Origin: Gaiella occulta
Lineage (GTDB): Bacteria > Actinomycetota > Thermoleophilia > Gaiellales > Gaiellaceae
Length of the DNA: 64,000 nucleotides
NCBI RefSeq assembly: GCF_003351045.1
Contig: NZ_QQZY01000004.1
Location: 1 to 64,000 of the forward strand
Reading direction: 5' to 3'
The notes beneath the pieces were generated by a model. It saw nothing but the letters and a program-made list of their open reading frames with translations, was not told the DNA's origin and did not search any database. Positions 58,155 to 64,000 of the stretch are shown here, piece by piece. Every line of letters begins with the position of its first letter. Within the stretch, counting starts at the first letter, position 1. A program made the translations under genes and the position numbers.

Positions 58155-58160
58155 TAGGCT
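58155..58160 (+). promoter_or_regulatory. -10 box TAGGCT before a TTG-start gene
   Basis: TAGGCT ends 7 bases before TTG 58168, which supports the rare start codon. Confidence 0.5.
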
Positions 58161-58167
58161 GTTCCCC

Positions 58168-58989
58168 TTGCTCACCGTCTTCACCATCCCGAAGCCCTTC
58201 GCCGGCCGCATCGCGGAGATCCAGCTCAACGCGATCCGGAGCTGGCGCTCACTCCGGGAGGACGTGCAGGTGGTGCTCCTCGGAGACGAGGACGGAGTGG
58301 CGGAGGCTGCGCGCTCGTGCCGGGCCGAGAACCTCGCATCGATGCTCCGGAACGAGCACGGGACGCCGAGGCTCGACGATGCGTTCGCGCAGGTCGATCG
58401 CGTCGCACGTCATCCGCTGCGCTGCTTCGTGAACGCCGACATCGTCCTGCTGGACGACTTCCTTCCCGCCGTGCGTCGCGCCGCCGCCGTCGGGTCGCGC
58501 TTCCTCATGATCGGCCGCACGGTCGATCTCGACATGGTGACTCCCGCCGAGCTCGCCGACGCCGGCAGGCTGCGCGCGAAGGCGCGCGCCGTCGGGGCCG
58601 AGCGCGGTGCCGCCGCGCTCGACTACTTCGTCTTCCCGGCCGGGCTGTTCGGCGAGCTGCCGCCCTTCCTCGTCGGCCGCGCGTGCTTCGACAACTGGCT
58701 CGTGTGGCGCGCGCGGCAGGTCGGGCCCGTCGTCGACGCGACCGACGCCGTCGTCGCCACGCATCAGCGGCACGACTACGCTCACCTCCCCGGAGGCAAG
58801 GACGAGGCGTACTACGGCGAGGAAGCCGCCTGGAACAGGAAGCTCGCCGGCGGGCGCAGCCGCATCTACACGATCCACGATGCGAGCCACAGGCTCACCG
58901 CGAGCGGCGGCGTGCGGCGCAACCTCGGCTCGATCCTGCGCACCCGCGAGACGGCGAGGAAGATCGGATGGAAGCTGGGCCTGCGCTGA
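58168..58989 (+). CDS. Putative nucleotide-sugar transferase-like protein, family not recognised
   Basis: 273 residues from TTG 58168. Begins L-T-V-F-T-I-P-K-P-F, a beta strand like that of GT-A folds. C-F-V-N-A-D-I-V-L-L-D-D-F may serve as the D-x-D-type metal motif, and D-Y-F-V-F-P-A-G-L-F and W-N-R-K-L-A look like later pocket segments. Similar proteins occur in actinobacterial glycan loci without a known role. It overlaps the following GT4 gene by 22 bases. A DNA-binding or membrane segment is not visible. Confidence 0.6.
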   Translation: MLTVFTIPKPFAGRIAEIQLNAIRSWRSLREDVQVVLLGDEDGVAEAARSCRAENLASMLRNEHGTPRLDDAFAQVDRVARHPLRCFVNADIVLLDDFLPAVRRAAAVGSRFLMIGRTVDLDMVTPAELADAGRLRAKARAVGAERGAAALDYFVFPAGLFGELPPFLVGRACFDNWLVWRARQVGPVVDATDAVVATHQRHDYAHLPGGKDEAYYGEEAAWNRKLAGGRSRIYTIHDASHRLTASGGVRRNLGSILRTRETARKIGWKLGLR

Positions 58990-60155
58990 AGGTCGTCGCC
59001 GTCTTCCCGGAGCCGACGCCCTACCGGGCGCCGCTGTTCGACCTGATCGCGGCCCGTCCCGGCGTCGACCTCCTCGTCGCCTACGCGGCGCGCACCGTTG
59101 CCGGGCGAACCTGGGAGGTGGCGATCCGGCACCCGCACGCCTTCCTCGGCGGCTTCGCGCTCCCGGGCGCGCGGCGGCTGCTCCGGCACGACTACCCGAT
59201 CACGCCCGGCATCCTCCGCGTCCTCGAGCGGCGTCGCCCCGATGTCGCCGTCGTCTCCGGCTGGAGCACGTTCGCCGCCCAGGCCGCGATCGCCTGGTGC
59301 CGCGCGCGCCGGGTGCCGTACGTCCTCGTCGTCGAGAGCCACGACCACGACCCGCGACGCGCGTGGCGCCGTGCCGTCAAGAGCGCCGTCGTGCCCCGTG
59401 TCGTCCGCAACGCGGCCGGCGTGCTCGTCACCGGCTCGCTCGTCCGCGCGTCGATGGTCGCCCGCGGCGCCCGTCCCGACCGGATCGAGACGTTCGCCAA
59501 CACCATCGACGTCGAGGGCTTCGCAGAGCGTGCCGACAGGCTCGCGGGCAGGCGGCCCGAGCTCCGCGGCAGCCTCGGGATCGAGGAGGGCGACGTCGCC
59601 GTCGTCTGCGTCGCCCGGCTCGTCGAGGAGAAGGCGCTCGACGCGCTTCTCCGCGCGGCGGCCGCGGCCGGGCCGCCCGTCGTCCCCGTCCTCGTCGGCG
59701 ACGGCCCCGAGCGGGCTCGGCTCGAGGCGCTCGCCGCAGAGCTGGGCTCGCGTGTCGTGTTCACCGGCGCCGTCGCCTGGGAGCGGATCGTCGAGATCTA
59801 TGCCGCGAGCGACGTCTTCGCCCTCGTCTCACGCCACGAGCCGTGGGGCGTCGCCGTCAACGAGGCGGCGGCGTGCGGCCTGCCACTCGTCCTCTCGGAT
59901 CATGTCGGAGCTGCCCACGACCTCCTGCGCCCCGGGGAGAACGGCGTGCTCGTGCCTCCCGACGACGTCGCCGCCACCGCAGCCGCGTTGCGTGAGCTCG
60001 CGGCCGACAGGAGCCTCCGGCTCCGACTCGGGGCACGCTCCCGCCAGATCGTCGCCGGGTGGGGATACGCGAGCAGTGTGCGCGGCTTCGTGCAGCTGCT
60101 CGATGCCGTGTGCCGGCACGGCGACGAGCATCGCGCCTCCCCTTCCAGCCCGTAG
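58968..60155 (+). CDS. GT4 glycosyltransferase
   Basis: 395 residues from ATG 58968. V-F-P-E-P-T-P-Y-R-A-P-L-F-D-L starts the acceptor domain in the style of enzymes for which P-T-P-Y-R is diagnostic; the donor half has V-A-R-L-V-E-E-K-A, V-G-D-G-P-E-R and S-R-H-E-P-W-G-V-A-V-N-E-A-A-A-C-G (E-x7-E). Complete. Probably transcribed with the preceding gene. Confidence 0.9.
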   Translation: MEAGPALKVVAVFPEPTPYRAPLFDLIAARPGVDLLVAYAARTVAGRTWEVAIRHPHAFLGGFALPGARRLLRHDYPITPGILRVLERRRPDVAVVSGWSTFAAQAAIAWCRARRVPYVLVVESHDHDPRRAWRRAVKSAVVPRVVRNAAGVLVTGSLVRASMVARGARPDRIETFANTIDVEGFAERADRLAGRRPELRGSLGIEEGDVAVVCVARLVEEKALDALLRAAAAAGPPVVPVLVGDGPERARLEALAAELGSRVVFTGAVAWERIVEIYAASDVFALVSRHEPWGVAVNEAAACGLPLVLSDHVGAAHDLLRPGENGVLVPPDDVAATAAALRELAADRSLRLRLGARSRQIVAGWGYASSVRGFVQLLDAVCRHGDEHRASPSSP

Positions 60156-60172
60156 GCAGCGGGAAGGGCGAG

Positions 60173-60178
60173 TATCGT
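60173..60178 (+). promoter_or_regulatory. -10 box TATCGT of the methyltransferase gene
   Basis: TATCGT ends 6 bases before ATG 60185. Confidence 0.45.
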
Positions 60179-60184
60179 CCACCC

Positions 60185-60901
60185 ATGTCCGGCTCGGTGA
60201 CACGAACGCTGCGGGACAGCCGACCGCTGATCCACGAGGGCGGCCGGACGTGCGCAGGACTGTCGTGGCAGGCACTCGAGTGGCTCGAGGACAGGGTCGC
60301 ACCGGGGATGCGCACCCTCGAGACGGGAGCCGGGCTGAGCACGGTCGTCTTCGCCGCCTCGGGCGCACGACACACCGCGGTGACGCCCGAGGCTCGTGAG
60401 GAGGCTGCCGTCCGTGCCGTCTGTCGAGGCCTCGGAATCGCCGAGGAAGGGCTCGACTTCGTCATCGGTCGCTCGGAAGAGGTGCTCCCCGGACTTTCCG
60501 AGAGCAGGCTCGACCTCGTGCTCGTCGACGGAGCCCACGGGTTCCCGTATGCGATTCTCGACTGGTGGCAGCTCGCCCGCCGGCTGCGGCTCGGTGGGAC
60601 GATGCTCCTCGACGACGCGTACCTGCCCCCGGTTCTCGCGATCCTCGACGGGTTGCGCGGAGTGCCGTCCTGGCGCGTGGAAGGCGCCATCGGCGACAGA
60701 ACGGTTCTCGTGCGCAAGCTCGCGGACGAGCTTCCACCCGGGGTCTGGCCGGGCGGGCCGTTCGGGGGGCGCCAGAGCTTCCGCTATCTCCCCGTCCGTC
60801 GCCGCCTCGTCGCCTCGACGCGGCATCGCATGCTCTCGACGCGGTTCGGCGAGCTGGCCGCCGGCGCCCGCCGCACCCTCCGTAGCCGCCGCCGCTCGTG
60901 A
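60185..60901 (+). CDS. Class I SAM-dependent methyltransferase-like protein
   Basis: 238 residues. T-L-E-T-G-A-G-L-S-T (about 43-52) is the SAM-binding G-x-G-x-S loop; V-L-V-D-G-A-H-G (about 116-123) is the Methyltransf_24 motif with the acidic/His pair; M-L-L-D-D-A-Y corresponds to the post-motif strand. Likely modifies a sugar or lipid acceptor in the glycan cluster. A C-terminal Arg-rich tail (R-R-T-L-R-S-R-R-R-S) could bind membranes. Confidence 0.82.
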   Translation: MSGSVTRTLRDSRPLIHEGGRTCAGLSWQALEWLEDRVAPGMRTLETGAGLSTVVFAASGARHTAVTPEAREEAAVRAVCRGLGIAEEGLDFVIGRSEEVLPGLSESRLDLVLVDGAHGFPYAILDWWQLARRLRLGGTMLLDDAYLPPVLAILDGLRGVPSWRVEGAIGDRTVLVRKLADELPPGVWPGGPFGGRQSFRYLPVRRRLVASTRHRMLSTRFGELAAGARRTLRSRRRS

Positions 60902-60931
60902 CCGCACCGGGCTCCGCAGCCGAGCGAGCGC

Positions 60932-60937
60932 TACCGT
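60932..60937 (+). promoter_or_regulatory. -10 box TACCGT of the 60945 GT4 gene
   Basis: TACCGT ends 7 bases before GTG 60945. Confidence 0.45.
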
Positions 60938-60944
60938 CTGCCGC

Positions 60945-62162
60945 GTGAACAGGCGCCCGCGAATCCTCGTCCTCAACCAGTACTACAAGCCCGGCGTCGA
61001 GGCGACCGCGAACCTGCTCGCCGAGCTGTGCGAGGCGCTGGCGCAGGAGTTCGAGATCACCGTCGTCACCGGCCGCCTCAACCCGTACCCGGATCTGCCG
61101 AGCGACGAGATGGTCGACGGCGTGCGCGTGATCCGGACGCGCTCGACGGCGTTCGACCGCACGAAGCTCCACCTCCGCGCGGTCAACTACGCCACGTATC
61201 TCGCCGACAGCGTCCTCCGCTCCCTGACGCTTCCCCGTCCCGACGCGGTCGTCACCCTCACCGACCCGCCCATGATCGGCGACGTCGGGCTCGCCGTCGC
61301 CCGGCGCTTCAGGGTGCCGTTGATGGTCGTCTCGGAGGACGTCTTCCCGGAGATCGCGGTCGAGCTGAAGCGGCTCGAGAACCCCGTGCTCATCCGCATG
61401 CTGCGAGAGATGGTCAGCCTCTACCTGCGCAGGGCCGACCAGGTCGTCGCGATCGGCGAGACGATGCGGCTGCGCCTCCAGGAGAAGGGCGCATCCGCCG
61501 ACCGGATCGCGGTGATCGAGAACTGGGTCGACACAAGGCGGATCGTCCCTCGCTCCCGTGACACAGCATGGGCCCGCGAGCACGATCTCGTCGACCGCTT
61601 CGTCGTCATGCACTCGGGCAACATCGGGCATGCCAACGACCTCGTCACCCTGATCCGCGCGGCGACGTTCCTGCGCGACCTGCCCGATCTGCGCCTGGTC
61701 GTGATCGGTTTCGGGGCCTTGCAGACCGTCGTACGCGACGTCGCCGACAGGCTCGAGGTCGACGTCGCCTTCCTGCCCTACCAGCCGCGCGACATCCTGC
61801 CCGAGTCGCTGTCGAGCGCGGACATCCACTACGTCGGCCTCGCCCGCGGGCTGTCCGGGTTCGTGGTGCCGAGCCGGGCGTACGGGATCATGGCCGCCGG
61901 ACGGCCGATGCTCGTCTCGGCCGACGAGGACAGCGAAACCGTGCGCATCGCCCGTGCGCAGCGCTGCGGCGTCGTCGTGCCGCCGGGCCGGCCGGAGCTC
62001 GTCGCCGGAGCGATCCGCGACGCCTACGAGGGCCGCTTCGACCTCGACGAGATGGGGCGGAGGGGCCGCGCCTACGTCGAGCGCGAGGCCGACCGCGAGG
62101 TCGCCGTCGCGCGCTACCGGGATGTGCTGGCCCGGCTCGTCCCCTCGAGCAGCGCCCGGTAG
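60945..62162 (+). CDS. GT4 glycosyltransferase (WbuB-like)
   Basis: 405 residues from GTG 60945. I-L-V-L-N-Q-Y-Y-K-P-G-V-E-A-T-A opens like WbuB/CapM FucNAc transferases; T-D-P-P-M-I-G, V-S-E-D-V-F-P-E (typical W/S-x-D-x-x-P motif), M-H-S-G-N-I-G-H-A-N-D, and P-S-R-A-Y-G-I-M-A-A-G-R-P. Its last 49 bases overlap the converging GT4 gene. Confidence 0.9.
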   Translation: MNRRPRILVLNQYYKPGVEATANLLAELCEALAQEFEITVVTGRLNPYPDLPSDEMVDGVRVIRTRSTAFDRTKLHLRAVNYATYLADSVLRSLTLPRPDAVVTLTDPPMIGDVGLAVARRFRVPLMVVSEDVFPEIAVELKRLENPVLIRMLREMVSLYLRRADQVVAIGETMRLRLQEKGASADRIAVIENWVDTRRIVPRSRDTAWAREHDLVDRFVVMHSGNIGHANDLVTLIRAATFLRDLPDLRLVVIGFGALQTVVRDVADRLEVDVAFLPYQPRDILPESLSSADIHYVGLARGLSGFVVPSRAYGIMAAGRPMLVSADEDSETVRIARAQRCGVVVPPGRPELVAGAIRDAYEGRFDLDEMGRRGRAYVEREADREVAVARYRDVLARLVPSSSAR

Positions 62163-63316
62163 AGCCGGTCGACGTCGTCGACGAGACGCGCGACGGCGTA
62201 GCGCCGCAGCACCCGCTCCCGTCCTGCCTGCCCGAGCCGCTCTCCGAGTGCCGGGTCGGCCGCGATCTCCGCCAGGCGCGCCGCCATCACGGCGGTGTCT
62301 CCCACCTCGACGAGGAAGCCGTCGACGCCGTCGCGGACGACGTCGGCGACGCCGCCCACGTTCGTGGAGACGACCGGCCTCCCTGCCGCGAGCGCCTCGA
62401 TGATCGTCACCGGCGTCCCTTCGCTCACCGATGTCAGGACGACGGCGTCGGCCACGGCATACCAGCGTGCGACGTCCTTCTGGTAGCCGAGGAAGAACAC
62501 GTCTCGCGCGACGCCGAGCTCCTTCGCGCGCAGCTCCAGGCGCTCACGGTCCGTTCCGTCCCCGACGAGCAACAGGCACGCGTCGACCCCACGTCCGCGC
62601 AGCGCCACGAGCGCGTCGATCAGGTCGTCCGTCCGCTTCACCGCGGTCATGCGCCCGAACCAGCCGACGACGAATCGTCCGGGAGCGATGCCGAGCTGCC
62701 GCCGCGCCTGCGCGCGGTCGACGGTCGTCGCCACGCGCGGCTCGAGGTCGATGCCGAGGCGGACGACGGCGAATCTCCGCCCCGGCGCGATCCCGATCTC
62801 GACCAGATCGTCGCGCACCTGCGGGCTGACCGCGACCAGCACGTCGGTGCCGCGGGCGAAGGCTCGCTCCACCGCGCGGAACAGCCACGTCCCGAGGCTG
62901 CCGAAGTACCCGCGCAGCACGTGGCCGTGATAGGTGTGGATCACGACGCGCGGCCGGGCGCTCCCGGCGAGGAGGGCCGCCAGGCGCCCGACGGCGCCCG
63001 CCTTGGCGGTATGGGTGTGCAGGATGTCGGGCTCCGTGCGGCGGATCTCTCGCGCGAGCCGAGCCGCGGCGACGAGATCGCGCAGCGGCGCGATCTCCCG
63101 CGAGAGGCCGGCGACGCGCACGACCTCCACGCCCTCGCTCTCGGCGACGAACGCCATCGATTCCTCGCCCCTGGCGACGTCGCCGGCGACGAGAGTCGTG
63201 TCGTAGCCGCGCTCTGCGAGCCCGCGCGACAGGTAGGCGACGTGCAGCGCGGGGCCGCCGACGTTGAGCCGGGCGATCACGCGCAGCACGCGGATGCGGT
63301 CGGCGGGCTGATCCAC
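62114..63316 (-). CDS. GT4 glycosyltransferase
   Basis: 400 residues from GTG 63316. V-I-A-R-L-N-V-G-G-P-A-L-H-V is the glycine-rich acceptor loop characteristic of Pel/Eps-type GT4 enzymes; H-T-H-T-A-K-A-G, Y-H-G-H-V; donor half G-W-F-G-R-M-T-A-V-K-R and S-E-G-T-P-V-T-I-I-E-A-L-A-A-G (E-x7-E). ATG 63343 is in frame, but a minus-strand -10 box TAGGCT (63324-63329) lies between them, making GTG 63316 likelier. Confidence 0.92.
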   Translation of the reverse strand: MDQPADRIRVLRVIARLNVGGPALHVAYLSRGLAERGYDTTLVAGDVARGEESMAFVAESEGVEVVRVAGLSREIAPLRDLVAAARLAREIRRTEPDILHTHTAKAGAVGRLAALLAGSARPRVVIHTYHGHVLRGYFGSLGTWLFRAVERAFARGTDVLVAVSPQVRDDLVEIGIAPGRRFAVVRLGIDLEPRVATTVDRAQARRQLGIAPGRFVVGWFGRMTAVKRTDDLIDALVALRGRGVDACLLLVGDGTDRERLELRAKELGVARDVFFLGYQKDVARWYAVADAVVLTSVSEGTPVTIIEALAAGRPVVSTNVGGVADVVRDGVDGFLVEVGDTAVMAARLAEIAADPALGERLGQAGRERVLRRYAVARLVDDVDRLYRALLEGTSRASTSR

Positions 63317-63323
63317 GGCGGCG

Positions 63324-63329
63324 AGCCTA
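63324..63329 (-). promoter_or_regulatory. -10 box TAGGCT of the minus-strand GT4 gene
   Basis: Minus-strand TAGGCT ends 7 bases before GTG 63316. Confidence 0.5.
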
Positions 63330-63384
63330 CCGATGCAGTCCACCCGGCGCCCGGGAGCCGGGCGGGAGCCGTGGCCGGCAAGGC

Positions 63385-63390
63385 TACACT
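63385..63390 (+). promoter_or_regulatory. -10 box TACACT of the last GT2 gene
   Basis: TACACT ends 6 bases before GTG 63397; identical to the boxes of 1351 and 31624. Confidence 0.55.
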
Positions 63391-63396
63391 CGCCCG

Positions 63397-64000
63397 GTGC
63401 CCGTCCTGAAGACGCTGTTCTGGGGCTCGCTCGGCGCGCTCGCGTGGACCCACGCCGGCTATCCCCTCGCCGCCGAGATCGCGGCCAGGCTGCGGCCGCG
63501 GCCGGTGCGCAAGGACCCGGGAGCGGAGCCGGCGGTGACGGTGATCGTCGCCGCCCACGACGAGGAGACCGTCATCGAGCGGCGCCTCGAGAACCTGCTG
63601 GCGCTCGACTACCCGGCGCAGAAGCTCGAGGTCGTCGTCGCCTCCGACGCGTCCGGCGACCGCACCAACGAGCTCGTCCTCGCCGTGGCGGAGCGGGAGC
63701 CGCGCGTGCGGCTGCTCGACTGCCCGCGCGGCGGCAAGGTGGCGGCCCAGAACCGGGCCGTGCGCGAGACGGCGAGCGAGGTCGTCGCCTTCTCCGACGC
63801 CAACGCGACGTGGGCGCCCGACGCGCTCCGGCACCTCGTCGCCAACCTCGCCGATCCCGACGTCGCCTACGTGTGCGGGCAGCTGCGCCTCGAGGCCGCC
63901 GACGGCTCGAACCGCGAGGGGCTCTACTGGCGCTTCGAGATGCGGCTGCGCGAGGCCGAGTCGAAGCTCGGCTCGATCACCGGCGGCAACGGCTCCATCT
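63397..64000 (+). CDS. GT2 glycosyltransferase, membrane-anchored, cut by the window end
   Basis: First 201 codons from GTG 63397; the frame stays open to the edge. A hydrophobic helix at about 6-26 (F-W-G-S-L-G-A-L-A-W-T-H-A-G-Y-P) precedes the GT-A domain: V-T-V-I-V-A-A-H-D-E-E, V-V-A-S-D-A-S-G-D-R-T, and the metal motif A-F-S-D-A-N-A-T-W (D-A-N in place of D-A-D). This fits the hyaluronan-synthase/IcaA-like processive group with N-terminal helix. C-terminal helices are expected beyond the window. Confidence 0.85.
   Translation, partial: MPVLKTLFWGSLGALAWTHAGYPLAAEIAARLRPRPVRKDPGAEPAVTVIVAAHDEETVIERRLENLLALDYPAQKLEVVVASDASGDRTNELVLAVAEREPRVRLLDCPRGGKVAAQNRAVRETASEVVAFSDANATWAPDALRHLVANLADPDVAYVCGQLRLEAADGSNREGLYWRFEMRLREAESKLGSITGGNGSI

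Overview
The window is very GC-rich, densely packed bacterial DNA. Many genes start with GTG, and a -10 hexamer often lies only 6-10 bases before the start codon, which points to leaderless mRNAs. Gene content (FlgD-type Ig repeats, a subtilisin-inhibitor-like protein, DUF4395, actinobacterial metal regulators) and codon use suggest an uncultured or rarely cultured actinobacterium, most likely class Thermoleophilia. That placement is inference. No rRNA, tRNA or CRISPR array was seen.

Layout. 1-532: broken end of a secreted protein, with an apparent inverted junction near base 115. 597-6517: DedA protein, sugar aminotransferase, CapD-type dehydratase, then a converging AAA ATPase/DUF354 pair. 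6591-8888: LysR regulator coupled to a maleylacetate-reductase-like enzyme, and a CBS protein. 8992-13654: an operon of a short fumarate-reductase-like flavoprotein, two-subunit class I fumarase, phosphosulfolactate synthase (ComA) and a TauE/SafE exporter. Very small reading frames bridge its gaps through start/stop overlaps. This is the best candidate for an undescribed pathway: C3-sulfonate chemistry running parallel to malate-fumarate-succinate. 13665-17242: DUF4395 protein and a FlgD-Ig/O-antigen ligase/PIG-L operon. 17529-19049: AbiEi-Fic fusion in a lower-GC island. 19534-25639: DEDDh exonuclease, AidB-like dehydrogenase, CadC-like repressor with a cation transporter, MntH behind a metal-repressor box, and a YbaK deacylase. 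25638-25800: nested palindromic repeat element.

25841-64000 is almost entirely surface-polysaccharide biosynthesis. It holds a flippase, glycosyltransferase, ATP-grasp, deacetylase-like, ATP-grasp operon (25841-31130); SDR and aminotransferase genes (31624-33662); a run of dehydratase, ATP-grasp, aminotransferase, UPF0104 flippase-like, GT2, large membrane protein, GT4, polymerase/ligase and GT4 (39022-49748); a lower-GC insert with a NYN nuclease and a giant methyltransferase-GT2-GT2 protein (49749-53722); further GT2 genes; a Wzm/Wzt ABC exporter (56365-57965); and a last group of GT4/GT2 and methyltransferase genes. Interrupting it are an SSI-like protease inhibitor, a TetR gene with a DHA2-type efflux gene carrying an in-frame amber codon, and an MMPL transporter.

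Together the genes suggest a cell that makes amino- or deoxy-sugar-containing polymers and exports them by both Wzx-type and ABC-type routes. Two O-antigen ligase/polymerase-like proteins and three ATP-grasp ligases suggest acylated or aminoacylated glycans.
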